This document shows positions 24,062 through 32,300 of a DNA stretch of 33,965 bases, in pieces; within the stretch, counting starts at the first letter, position 1; each line of letters opens with the position of its first letter. A model generated the notes under the pieces. The model was given only the letters and a program-made list of their open reading frames with translations. It was not told the DNA's origin and did not search any database. The stretch is from Methanomassiliicoccaceae archaeon (lineage in GTDB: Archaea; Thermoplasmatota; Thermoplasmata; Methanomassiliicoccales; Methanomethylophilaceae), in the NCBI GenBank assembly GCA_009778575.1, contig WRJJ01000008.1, positions 1-33,965 of the forward strand. The letters run 5' to 3'. Both the position numbers and the translations under genes were made by a program.

Positions 24062-24618
24062 CACTGCACCTCCTCATATGCTCTCTTGAGGGCCGCAAGA
24101 TTCTGTTTTATAGCCTTCTCCTGAAGCTTGCCCTCGAACTTCTTTCCAATGTGGTTTTCTAACGCCTCATAGCTTATGAACGGCCTTACTTTGACCAACG
24201 CCCCAAGCATTGAGGTGTTGACCATGGGGCGGCCTATCTCCTCGATCGATATCCTTGTCGCGTCCACCGCATGGCATTCCGCACTTGTGCCGATCGCCTT
24301 CTGAAGTTCCGCTGAACTGCCGGTATAGTTTGCTATGATCGTTCCCCCCGCTTTGAGGCCTTTGCCCACATCCACTTTGCCGATCAGCGTCTGGTCTATG
24401 ACGAGGACTATGTCCGGTTCGTAGACCTGCGTGTGAACCCTTATGGGGATGTCCGATACTCTTGCAAATGCCCTGATGGGTGCTCCCATCCTCTCCGGTC
24501 CGAACTCGGGGAAGGCTTTGACGTACTTCCCCGCCTGGATGGCCACCTCTGCGAGGATCTCGTTCGCCGTAACGACTCCCTGACCCCCTCTTCCATGCCA
24601 ACAAATTTCCATATCCAT
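24061..24618 (-). CDS. porC: pyruvate:ferredoxin oxidoreductase subunit gamma
   Basis: The 185-residue gamma subunit (CoA-side domain of fused PFORs) opens with MDMEICWHGRGGQGVVTANEILA, the GRGGQG motif of this family, and continues with GPERMGAPIRAFARVSD, also conserved. It is the first gene of the porCDAB operon, so the promoter at 24636-24660 controls all four. A second Met at codon 3 is an alternative start. The end overlaps porD by one base. Confidence 0.94.
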   Translation of the reverse strand: MDMEICWHGRGGQGVVTANEILAEVAIQAGKYVKAFPEFGPERMGAPIRAFARVSDIPIRVHTQVYEPDIVLVIDQTLIGKVDVGKGLKAGGTIIANYTGSSAELQKAIGTSAECHAVDATRISIEEIGRPMVNTSMLGALVKVRPFISYEALENHIGKKFEGKLQEKAIKQNLAALKRAYEEVQ

Positions 24619-24635
24619 GTTGAATCAACTTAAAG

Positions 24636-24660
24636 TACGGAATATCCGTATCTGATTTAA
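24636..24660 (-). promoter_or_regulatory. por core promoter with perfect palindrome
   Basis: On the minus strand the TATA-like TTTAAAT (about 24654-24660) lies about 38 bp before the porC ATG. Between the TATA box and the start is the perfect palindrome TACGGA-ATA-TCCGTA (24636-24650), overlapping the expected initiation site. It is a good candidate for a repressor operator. Confidence 0.55.
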
Positions 24661-24907
24661 ATCCTTGCCTTTATTATAATAGAAAACAACCTATTTCCGT
24701 TTCATTTTATCATTTATCATATTTTTTGTTCTGTTTCTGTACGAAAACCGATTATTTTCTTTCGAATTTCGAATCGAAGCTACTAATTTTTTTATAATGA
24801 AACCTATACCGATACCTAGTGATAGTTGCAAGGCCCCCCGCTCATAAAAAAGGATATTCTTTGACGGCGATAAGGCAATGCGCTAAAAATCCAAGAGTGT
24901 AATTCCC
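24661..24907. other. AT-rich divergent promoter gap between por and ppsA
   Basis: No gene is visible. TTCGAA occurs twice with overlapping context at 24761-24773 (TTCGAATTTCGAA), and TACGAA at 24740-24745. TTTTTTATAAT (24787-24797) is the likely ppsA TATA box, which would give a leader of about 85 nt containing CCCCCC followed by AT-rich sequence. No known riboswitch motif is apparent in that leader. Confidence 0.45.
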
Positions 24908-27214
24908 ATGGACAAAAAAATAGTAGACGTCAACGAACTGCGCGTGGATGACATACCTTTTGTGGGCGGCAAAGGAGCGAATCTCGGCGAACTCACATCG
25001 GCGGGTTTCCCGGTACCGGGAGCGTTCGTCCTAACGACCGCTGCTTATGACTGCTTCTTAGAAAAAAGCGGCATCCTCGGCGGCATAGAAAATGAGCTGA
25101 AAAGCATCGACAGGACGTCTGACCAGAACCTTACGGATGCTTCCAAGCGCATAAGGGCACTGTTTGAGACATGCGGCATACCGGATGATCTGAAAAAGGA
25201 GGTCGTCTCCCACTACAGACTGATAGTTCCCAAGGGGACCGTCGGTTTCGTTGCGGTGAGGTCCAGCGCCACTGCCGAGGACCTTCCCGACGCGAGTTTT
25301 GCCGGCCAGCAGGAGACCTACCTCAATGTGAAGGACGAAGAGGACCTCTTTGATAAAATAAGAAAATGCTGGTCCTCCCTTTTCACAGCGAGGGCCATTG
25401 CATACAGAGAGAAGCAGGGATTCGCCCACGGGGATGTCAAGCTTGCCGTCGTGGTGCAGAAGATGGTCAATTCGGAGGTGTCCGGGATAATGTTCACCGT
25501 GGATCCCCACAGCGGGGCCAAGAACATCATCATAGAGGCGGGATACGGTCTCGGCGAGGCCATAGTCGGAGGAGAGGTCACTCCCGACACGTATGTGATC
25601 GACAAATCGAAGATGAACATAACAAAGAAGAGGATATCCACTCAGAAATGGAAATACGTCAGAGGGAAGGACGGCGGATGTCTGAAGGAAGATGTCGCCG
25701 GCGGCGACGAGAAGAAACAGAAGATCGAGGATGCCTGCATCCTTGAGATAGCGGAGATGGGCCGCCAGGTGGAGATACACTATCAGAGGCCGATGGACAT
25801 GGAGTGGTGCATTGAGGATGACAAGGTCTTCCTCGTGCAGGCAAGACCAATCACGGCTGTCGGCAGTTCCGGAGGGAACGGAGAGAACGAGGTCTCGAGT
25901 GAGAACATACTTCTTACCGGACTCGGCGCCAGCCCCGGTTTCGCGACAGGCACGGTCAGAATATACGACGAGACGATGAGCCTCGACGTGGTCAAGGACG
26001 GGGATGTCCTTGTCACAAAGATGACCATGCCGGACATGGTGCCCGCAATGAGCAGATCCGCCGCCATTGTCACTGATGAAGGCGGCATGACCTGTCACGC
26101 TGCGATAATCTCAAGGGAACTCGGAACCCCCTGCGTTGTTGGCACAGGGACTGCCACCGACACGCTGAAGGACGGCGATATCATAACGGTCGACGGGACC
26201 ACCGGCACCGTCTACAAAGGAGAGATAAAAAAGAAACAGGAATCCGGCGGCCCTGCCGCGGACGCTGTCGCTGCGGAGTACGTCCCCATTACCGGGACCA
26301 AGGTCATGGTCAACATGAGCATGCCTTCGAAGGCGGATGATATCGCGAAACTTCCGTGCGACGGCGTCGGCCTCATGAGGATCGAGTTCCTCTTCACAAA
26401 TTACATCGGAGAGCACCCCTGCGCCGTCATTGATGACGGCAGATCGGATGAACTGATCGACAAACTCGCGGAGGGGATATCCAAGGTCGCAAGGGCATTC
26501 TACCCCAGACCGGTGATCCTGAGGACCTCCGACTTCAAGACCAACGAGTACCGCGACATGAAAGGCGGCGTCGACTATGAGCCTAACGAAGAGAACCCGA
26601 TGATAGGGTGGAGAGGATGTTCCAGATATATTTCGGAGAGTTACAGGGAAGCGTTCATGTGCGAGCTCAAGGCCATAAAGAGAGTGCGCGACGAGCTCGG
26701 GCTCAGGAACCTCCACGTGATGCTGCCGTTCGTCAGAACGATATTCGAAGTGGAGGACATCATCGGCATGATGGCCGGCGTAGGCCTCAGAAGAAGCCTC
26801 GACTTCAAGCTCTATTTCATGGCGGAGGTTCCCGTCAACATATTCATGGCGGAGGAGTTCTGCAAGTATTGCGACGCGTTCTCCATCGGTTCCAACGATC
26901 TTACCCAACTCACCCTCGGATGCGACAGGGACTCCGATATCTTAGGCCGCATGGGCTACTTTGACGAGAGGAACCCCGGCGTGAAGGCCGCCATATCCCA
27001 GCTTATCCGGGTGGCGCACAAGAACGGGAAAACTGTGGGCATATGCGGCCAGGGACCGTCCGTCTATCCGGAGTTTGCGGAGTTCCTCGTTGAGGAGGGG
27101 ATAGATTCCATTTCCCTCAACCCGGACACGTTCGTGAAGACCAAGGGGAACATCGCATCCGCTGAACAAAGGATACTGCTGAAGAACCTGAGAGAACTGA
27201 AAGGCGAGAAGTGA
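24908..27214 (+). CDS. ppsA: phosphoenolpyruvate synthase
   Basis: PpsA makes phosphoenolpyruvate from pyruvate, ATP and water, the entry to gluconeogenesis when acetyl-CoA is carboxylated by Por. The 768-residue chain has an N-terminal ATP-grasp pyruvate/phosphate-binding domain (1-330; GGKGANLGELTSAGFPVPGAFVLT at 18-41), the phosphohistidine domain with His397 in GGMTCHAAIISRELGTPCVVG, and the C-terminal PEP-binding TIM barrel ending with GICGQGPSVYPEF and its catalytic Cys. The length matches PpsA rather than PPDK. The start follows GTAATTCCC without a strong ribosome site. Its stop abuts the convergent CBS-ParB gene. Confidence 0.96.
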   Translation: MDKKIVDVNELRVDDIPFVGGKGANLGELTSAGFPVPGAFVLTTAAYDCFLEKSGILGGIENELKSIDRTSDQNLTDASKRIRALFETCGIPDDLKKEVVSHYRLIVPKGTVGFVAVRSSATAEDLPDASFAGQQETYLNVKDEEDLFDKIRKCWSSLFTARAIAYREKQGFAHGDVKLAVVVQKMVNSEVSGIMFTVDPHSGAKNIIIEAGYGLGEAIVGGEVTPDTYVIDKSKMNITKKRISTQKWKYVRGKDGGCLKEDVAGGDEKKQKIEDACILEIAEMGRQVEIHYQRPMDMEWCIEDDKVFLVQARPITAVGSSGGNGENEVSSENILLTGLGASPGFATGTVRIYDETMSLDVVKDGDVLVTKMTMPDMVPAMSRSAAIVTDEGGMTCHAAIISRELGTPCVVGTGTATDTLKDGDIITVDGTTGTVYKGEIKKKQESGGPAADAVAAEYVPITGTKVMVNMSMPSKADDIAKLPCDGVGLMRIEFLFTNYIGEHPCAVIDDGRSDELIDKLAEGISKVARAFYPRPVILRTSDFKTNEYRDMKGGVDYEPNEENPMIGWRGCSRYISESYREAFMCELKAIKRVRDELGLRNLHVMLPFVRTIFEVEDIIGMMAGVGLRRSLDFKLYFMAEVPVNIFMAEEFCKYCDAFSIGSNDLTQLTLGCDRDSDILGRMGYFDERNPGVKAAISQLIRVAHKNGKTVGICGQGPSVYPEFAEFLVEEGIDSISLNPDTFVKTKGNIASAEQRILLKNLRELKGEK

Positions 27215-28069
27215 TCAGCGGTTCGGGTTCTGGGCCTTTGCGCTCTCGATGAGCCTTTCGTTCAGACCGTTCGCCTGCTCCTGAGGGAGAAGCATGGTGG
27301 TCACTTCCATAAATGGGTGCTTAGCGCCCTCTATTATCTTTACATCATCAAGGGTCATGAGGCCCCACTTCTCCGCAGTCTTCTCCAGACCCAGCCTGAT
27401 GTTCAGATCGTTGGGTTCCAGAACTATTGCTTTGAAAGTTCCTAGCCCCATCTTCTGAGCAGCCATTATCCTGTGGTGGCCGTCGACCACGAGATATCCG
27501 TTCCTTCTTTTTATGACAATGAGCGGTTCGTTGAGCCCTCTCTTTATCTCATATTGGCGGCCGATCAGCTCATCCATATAGACCTCTTTCTGAGTGGGTA
27601 TGAGCTCATTTATCGGAACCTCCTGATTGGATATTTTCAGCCTTATGCCGTTCTGCTTCTCCAGCAGGTTCTTCACCGACATGACCTTCGAAGGCCTTGA
27701 TTTTTCTATCTGGGACCTCACGATATCTATGTTGGAGATAATGCCGACGATCTTCTTCTCCTCGTCCACCACCGGCAGATTCCTGAGCCCGTACCTGAAA
27801 AGCACCCTTGTGGCATCATCAATGGACATCGTCGGCACTACGCAAAGCGTCCCGCGGCCCATGACCTCTCTGATCCTCGCATCCGGCCTGTCAATGAACC
27901 TCAGCATTTCTTTGGCCGTGACGTATCCCAACAGGTAATCGTTTTCCGCTATCGGAAAACCGTGGAAGTTGGAACTGATTATCTTTTCCCTTACCTGGCT
28001 GACGGTCATGTCCGGAGATACTGTTTGGACATTCCTTATCATATAGTCTGCGACTGTCGGGCTTGGCAT
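27215..28069 (-). CDS. CBS-domain pair plus ParB-like nuclease-fold protein
   Basis: From the ATG at 28069 the protein has 284 residues. Two CBS repeats (about 3-58 and 66-121) typically bind adenosyl nucleotides. A ParB-like domain follows at about 150-215, with the motif YLVVDGHHRIMAAQKMG that in other members binds NTPs or DNA. The longer frame to 28159 begins with a hydrophobic, Phe-rich segment that would be unusual before a CBS domain and lacks a ribosome site, so I prefer the later start; MPSPTVADYMIRNVQTV is a typical CBS beginning. It converges on ppsA with no spacer. A nucleotide-sensing regulatory role is suggested, not proven. The C-terminal ~65 residues are unassigned. Confidence 0.8.
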   Translation of the reverse strand: MPSPTVADYMIRNVQTVSPDMTVSQVREKIISSNFHGFPIAENDYLLGYVTAKEMLRFIDRPDARIREVMGRGTLCVVPTMSIDDATRVLFRYGLRNLPVVDEEKKIVGIISNIDIVRSQIEKSRPSKVMSVKNLLEKQNGIRLKISNQEVPINELIPTQKEVYMDELIGRQYEIKRGLNEPLIVIKRRNGYLVVDGHHRIMAAQKMGLGTFKAIVLEPNDLNIRLGLEKTAEKWGLMTLDDVKIIEGAKHPFMEVTTMLLPQEQANGLNERLIESAKAQNPNR

Positions 28070-28191
28070 CTTATCTAACACCTTATCCAATAAGAGAATG
28101 AAAAACCCTTTGTAAGACCTAATATCATTAAATATGAAATAGATGTTACTACGTATCACGAAATATTAAATTCGTAACAAGGGGGAGAAGA

Positions 28192-30363
28192 GTGAACATC
28201 AAGGTCATTACGATCGTCTCGGTTCTGGTCGTGTTTTTAGGGCTGTCAGCCGCCGCATTAAGCGGCACTTCTCAGGGGATCGGAACGATGACCGTTACCG
28301 ACGGCACCGGAGAGGTATTCCATTACACCGAACCCACCGAACACATAGTGACAATGGGATACGCATCGACGCTTACCGTTGCGGTACTCGGTGAGATCGA
28401 CAAGATAATCGCCGTGGACACTTATTCCACATACGAATACACAAAGGACGAACGTCTTAGGGATCTCAAAGTGGAGAACATGGGTAGCATATATTCCGCA
28501 TCGAACAACGATAAGATCGTGACGCAGTTCATCCAATGGGTCGATGAAGGGAGCATGAACCTCGACGACACCATCATACTCACGGCGTACCCCAATGCCG
28601 TACAGCTACGGGCTCAGCTCAACGGACACGGGTTCAGCAAAGTGCTCGTATACCTTTCAGTAACGGAATACGACGAGGTCGTAAAGTTCGTCGAGACCTT
28701 GTCCATTATAGTCACGGGAGAAGTGTCCCGGGTCGTGGATGATATGAGGCTGGTCAAAGCGACCATCGACGAAGGGCTGAAAGAAGCGGCCGAGCCGGCA
28801 AAGGGGCTCGGCGTTTGGTACAGCTCATCCTTAGGATTCTCTGTCAACAACACCGGCTCCATCACCGCTTCGCTGATCGAAGCAGCGGGGGGCACCAATG
28901 TCGCATACGACCCGTCGAACAGTTCGCTGAGGTACGGCGACCTCAGCACAATAGTACAGATGGCCGAGGCGAATCCCGGCCTGGTGATATTCCTTCCGGA
29001 TAACTATGTCCGCGAACATTCTCTCAGCGATTTCGTTTTGTACGGCAGAGAGGACGTGACCATTCGCATAACGGAAGCCAATTGGAACAACTATTGTCCC
29101 GATGCCGCAGAGGGGCTGTGGGCGTTCGCTTGCGCGTTATACCCAGATCTGTTCGAAGGTCCCGCTCCCCATACGGACGAACCCTCCGGATCCGACATAA
29201 TATTGTATGCTGTTTCGGGAATTGCCATGGTTATAGTCATACTCGCCATAGCCCATTTTTTCATGAATAGTTCTTTTGAACGCAGGCTGAACATCAAGGT
29301 CAGATTCCCATATCTGCACCGCAGGAACAGACCGTCCGCTATCGGAGAGGGCCGGAAAAAAAGAAGGCTGTTCCTTACGGTCATCTCTCTGACTGTCATA
29401 ATGATCATATCTATCCTGCTGGACCTTTCCTGGGCGGCCTCCCCTCTTTCCCTCGGAGAGGTATGGGATGCACTTATCGGCAGCGGCACCTGGGCGAACA
29501 ACATCATTGTCAATGCCATCAATGCGCCGAGGGTCACTTTCGGAATATTCGTGGGCGCGGCCCTGGGCGTCACGGGCGGCGTGATGCAGGCCGTTTTCAG
29601 GAACCCTCTCGCGTCCCCTTATCTCCTCGGGTTATCATCCGGCGCTTCGCTCGGAGCGGCTATTGCGATACTGTTCTCGATACCGATGATACCTTTGGCG
29701 ATAGCACAGCCCGCGCTTGCGTTCATCTTCTGTCTGGGGACCATGCTCCTTGTGTATATGCTGTCAAGGGCGGGGGGCAACGTCAGGACGGAGACCCTGA
29801 TCCTCGCGGGCGTGGCGATATCTTCCCTGATATCCGCCGCCGTATCATTCCTCACGTACATAGCGCCAAGCGAGAAGATGGGGGACATCGTATTCTGGTC
29901 CATGGGAAGCCTTTCCAAGGTCACATGGGAAGAGATGGCTTTCGCCATACCCGTGATCATTGTAGGAATGGTACTGATGCTGGCACAGTCGAAGAACCTT
30001 AACGCCATGATGCTGGGGGACTCCCATGCAATGGATCTCGGGGTCGATGTGAGAAAGGTCCGGCTGTATCTGCTGATCGTCTCCTCGCTCGTCGTCGCGG
30101 CCGCGGTGGCATTCGTCGGGGCAATAGGTTTCATCGGATTGGTCATACCCCATATCTTCAGATTGCTTCTGGGACCGGATAACCGCATCGTCCTTCCGCT
30201 TAGCGCATTCGGAGGCGCCGCTTTCATCCTTTTATGCGACTATGTCGCCCATATGGCCGCACCCTTCTACGGGGTGCTGCCGATAGGCGTCGTCACGGCG
30301 TTCATCGGTGCCCCGTTCTTCATCTATCTGCTTTCCAAAAAGAGAAATGAGGTGGGATGGTGA
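28192..30363 (+). CDS. fused substrate-binding protein and FecCD-type permease
   Basis: One 723-residue polypeptide joins two components normally made separately. Residues about 5-25 form a signal anchor. About 30-320 match a BtuF/FhuD-like periplasmic binding protein (HIVTMGYASTLTVAVLGEIDKIIAVD near 51-76; AAGGTNVAYD near 232). A transmembrane helix at 334-356 leads to a basic cytoplasmic linker. From about 391 comes the ten-helix BtuC/FecCD permease, with NPLASPYLLGLSSGASLG and the C-terminal GFIGLVIPHIFRLLLGPDNR. The start is a GTG behind GGGGGAG. The permease stop overlaps the ATPase start. Substrate could be a corrinoid, heme or Fe-siderophore; sequence does not decide. Confidence 0.9.
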   Translation: MNIKVITIVSVLVVFLGLSAAALSGTSQGIGTMTVTDGTGEVFHYTEPTEHIVTMGYASTLTVAVLGEIDKIIAVDTYSTYEYTKDERLRDLKVENMGSIYSASNNDKIVTQFIQWVDEGSMNLDDTIILTAYPNAVQLRAQLNGHGFSKVLVYLSVTEYDEVVKFVETLSIIVTGEVSRVVDDMRLVKATIDEGLKEAAEPAKGLGVWYSSSLGFSVNNTGSITASLIEAAGGTNVAYDPSNSSLRYGDLSTIVQMAEANPGLVIFLPDNYVREHSLSDFVLYGREDVTIRITEANWNNYCPDAAEGLWAFACALYPDLFEGPAPHTDEPSGSDIILYAVSGIAMVIVILAIAHFFMNSSFERRLNIKVRFPYLHRRNRPSAIGEGRKKRRLFLTVISLTVIMIISILLDLSWAASPLSLGEVWDALIGSGTWANNIIVNAINAPRVTFGIFVGAALGVTGGVMQAVFRNPLASPYLLGLSSGASLGAAIAILFSIPMIPLAIAQPALAFIFCLGTMLLVYMLSRAGGNVRTETLILAGVAISSLISAAVSFLTYIAPSEKMGDIVFWSMGSLSKVTWEEMAFAIPVIIVGMVLMLAQSKNLNAMMLGDSHAMDLGVDVRKVRLYLLIVSSLVVAAAVAFVGAIGFIGLVIPHIFRLLLGPDNRIVLPLSAFGGAAFILLCDYVAHMAAPFYGVLPIGVVTAFIGAPFFIYLLSKKRNEVGW

Positions 30364-31148
30364 GCATTCTAGACATCGATTCGCTTTCCTATCGCTATGA
30401 TAATAAGACCGTCCTTGATGAGATATCACTTAACATCAGAGGCGGCGAGATGATAGGGATACTTGGACCGAACGGCTGCGGGAAGACCACGCTCCTCAAG
30501 AACCTCAACAGGAATCTGCGGCCACACGGCGGATGCGTCATGATAAGCGGAACGGATATAGGCGGCATCTCGAAGAAAGAGATAGCGAAGAATATGGCCG
30601 TGGTGCCTCAGTCCAACGAGATCAGGTTCGCCTTCACGGTAAAGGAGATAGTGGGTATGGGAAGAATGCCGTTCCAGGAGTCCTTCAGAGGGGAGACGGG
30701 AGAGGACATGGAAATAATAGATCGGGCGATGGAACAGACCGGTCTGACAGAGTTCGCCGACAGGTACATCAACACTCTGAGCGGAGGAGAGAGGCAGCGC
30801 GCGATAATAGCCAGGGCCATAACGCAAACCCCGAAGATAATACTCATGGACGAGCCCACGCTGCACCTGGACATCAATATGCAGTTCGAGGTCCTGGACC
30901 TCATCAGGAGGCTCTCCAAGGAGAATGACCTTACCGTAGTGATAGTATCCCACGACCTTCCCATGGTAACAAGATACTGCGACCGCGTCGTGCTCATCCA
31001 TGACCACAAGGTGTTCGCTATGGGAACCCCGGAAGAGGTCCTTACCCGAGAGAATATGAGGATCGTGTTCAACGTCGACGCCGAACTGGAGAAGGACCCG
31101 CGTACCGGGAACAGCACCGTGCGCCTTTTTGGTTCATATAAGGCATGA
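30357..31148 (+). CDS. ABC transporter ATPase of the FecE/BtuD class
   Basis: This 263-residue ATPase powers the importer encoded by the preceding gene, with which it overlaps by 7 bases. Walker A is GPNGCGKTT at 37-45, the signature is LSGGERQR at 141-148, and Walker B is IILMDEP at 161-167, with Asp165 and Glu166. The H-loop reads VIVSHD. TLHLDINMQFEVLDLI replaces the common SHLDI segment. The start ATG at 30357 is preceded by GAGGTGGG. Family level is firm; the exact substrate is shared with the fusion protein and unknown. Confidence 0.93.
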   Translation: MVSILDIDSLSYRYDNKTVLDEISLNIRGGEMIGILGPNGCGKTTLLKNLNRNLRPHGGCVMISGTDIGGISKKEIAKNMAVVPQSNEIRFAFTVKEIVGMGRMPFQESFRGETGEDMEIIDRAMEQTGLTEFADRYINTLSGGERQRAIIARAITQTPKIILMDEPTLHLDINMQFEVLDLIRRLSKENDLTVVIVSHDLPMVTRYCDRVVLIHDHKVFAMGTPEEVLTRENMRIVFNVDAELEKDPRTGNSTVRLFGSYKA

Positions 31149-31400
31149 GGTCATATTTGGATAATAGGGATGATTCTTAGAGGAATATTCTTATTTGTGC
31201 TCGCTGCGCCCCATTTCTTTTTCTGCTCATTCCTTGGCTTATTCGCTCATATGATTGCACATATAAGGTAGTTCCATCTTATTAGCAAAATCATTTGCTG
31301 GCTCATCTTTGATCTACGTTTTTACATTTCATTTATCTGCTCAAACATTGGTTTTTATGCTCATCTTTCCTGCTCATTTGAGAGATGATGGGGGGTCAAG
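31149..31400. repeat. non-coding stretch with clustered GCTCAT motifs
   Basis: No ORF is credible here. The hexamer GCTCAT occurs at 31225, 31245, 31301, 31359 and 31372 and as GCTCAA at 31339, in similar contexts (often CTGCTCAT or GCTCATCTTT). Spacings are 20, 56, 38, 20 and 13 bp. It lies between the ABC ATPase and the 3' end of the winged-helix gene. Confidence 0.5.
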
Positions 31401-31586
31401 TCATTTTTGAATCCATTTGCCATATTTCCTGCCGCCCGACCTCTGAATCAGCCCCTTCTCCGTTAATGATGCAATTGCTCTTCTTACGGATGCCTGCGAT
31501 ACCCCTGATTCTGCAGAAACTTCAATTATGGTTGTTGCGGTGCCCTCGCATATCGCCCGATATACCTTCAATTCGTTTTCGGACAT
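31401..31586 (-). CDS. small winged-helix DNA-binding protein
   Basis: The 61-residue protein is essentially one winged helix: LKVYRAICEGTATTIIEVSAESGVSQASVRRAIASLTEKGLIQRSGGRKYGKWIQK, with helix-turn-helix about 19-48 and a wing in the last dozen residues. It has no effector domain and may bind DNA as a dimer or act as a fragment. The ATG at 31586 lies 9 bp after the stop of a possible tiny ORF. It may control itself or the adjacent ABC operon; nothing proves this. The motif cluster downstream (31225-31377) could be its target. Confidence 0.65.
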   Translation of the reverse strand: MSENELKVYRAICEGTATTIIEVSAESGVSQASVRRAIASLTEKGLIQRSGGRKYGKWIQK

Positions 31587-31595
31587 TTCGGCCTT

Positions 31596-31688
31596 TCAAT
31601 CTAAATTCCCTCTGTTGGGTTCCTCGATCGTCGGCGCGCATCTGAATATTATCTCAATGCCATCCATTGTCACATTGAACTTGGGCAA
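31596..31688 (-). CDS. possible 30-residue ORF upstream of the winged-helix gene
   Basis: A minus-strand frame starting TTG and reading MPKFNVTMDGIEIIF...EEPNRGNLD ends 9 bp before the winged-helix ATG, in the same direction. The amino-acid sequence is more protein-like than random. The start codon is weak and there is no strong ribosome site. It could be a leader peptide, or the N-terminus of an ancestral longer protein separated from the winged helix by a frame break. Confidence 0.25.
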   Translation of the reverse strand: MPKFNVTMDGIEIIFRCAPTIEEPNRGNLD

Positions 31689-31765
31689 GCGCCTTCATCT
31701 TGGGTCATGTTCACCACATGCCCTTTCCATAAAACAACACGGCCGCAAAAACCGTCTTAAAGAAC

Positions 31766-31777
31766 CATTAAATATTA
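31766..31777 (+). promoter_or_regulatory. TATA box of tRNA-Asp
   Basis: CATTAAATATTA is centred about 29 bp before the first base of the tRNA. Confidence 0.55.
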
Positions 31778-31800
31778 TCTCCTAATATCAGGGCATAACT

Positions 31801-31873
31801 GCCCTGGTAGTGTAGTGGCCTATCATGAAGCCCTGTCGAGGCTTCGACTCGGATTCGAATTCCGGCCAGGGCG
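31801..31873 (+). tRNA. tRNA-Asp (anticodon GUC)
   Basis: A 73-nt cloverleaf without intron. Acceptor GCCCTGG pairs with CCAGGGC. Anticodon stem AAGCC/GGCTT encloses CTGTCGA, giving anticodon GUC. The T arm is TCGGA-TTCGAAT-TCCGG (one U-G pair). The discriminator is G and CCA is not encoded. Confidence 0.95.
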
Positions 31874-31923
31874 CTCATTGTTCTACATGTTCTCTTCGTC
31901 GGTTTGTCTTAGCACCGAAAGTT

Positions 31924-31931
31924 CTTTTTAT
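31924..31931 (+). promoter_or_regulatory. TATA box of panD-rnhA
   Basis: TTTTTATC is centred about 26 bp before the panD ATG at 31953, suggesting a nearly leaderless transcript. Confidence 0.4.
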
Positions 31932-31952
31932 CAGGTACGCTAACTATGCCTT

Positions 31953-32300
31953 ATGCGTTGGGTGCTCAGAAGCAAGATCCACAGGGCGACGGTCACCGAC
32001 ACCAGGCTCGATTACGAAGGGAGCATTACAATAGACGAGGATCTCTTAGAAAAAGCGGGTATCTGGGTCGGAGAGAAGGTCTCCATCGCGAACGTCAACA
32101 ACGGCGCGCGTTTCGACACATATGTTTTCAGAGGCGACAGGGGCACGGGCATAATTGCGCTTAACGGTGCCGCAGCCAGACTGGGGGAGAAAGGCGACAA
32201 GATAATAATCATGGGTTATGAACTGACCTCGGAGCCCATCAACGCTAAAGTGGTCCTCGTCGACGACAAGAACAGGGTCGTCAAGGAATTCGTGTACTGA
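31953..32300 (+). CDS. panD: aspartate 1-decarboxylase, pyruvoyl type
   Basis: PanD makes beta-alanine from aspartate for pantothenate and CoA. The 115-residue proenzyme has the self-cleavage site Gly23-Ser24 in [13 protein letters not shown], whose Ser becomes the pyruvoyl group. It also shows [10 protein letters not shown] near 6-15, the conserved INNGARFETYV-type segment as [11 protein letters not shown], and [20 protein letters not shown]. It is somewhat shorter than the usual 126 residues at the C-terminus. This is the bacterial-style enzyme; many archaea use a PLP decarboxylase instead. The stop overlaps the RNase HI start by one base. Confidence 0.93.
   Translation: MRWVLRSKIHRATVTDTRLDYEGSITIDEDLLEKAGIWVGEKVSIANVNNGARFDTYVFRGDRGTGIIALNGAAARLGEKGDKIIIMGYELTSEPINAKVVLVDDKNRVVKEFVY

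Noticed and set aside
28070-28191. Cobalamin riboswitch before the ABC importer
   Set aside because: The gap is too short and AT-rich and I see no conserved cobalamin-riboswitch core.
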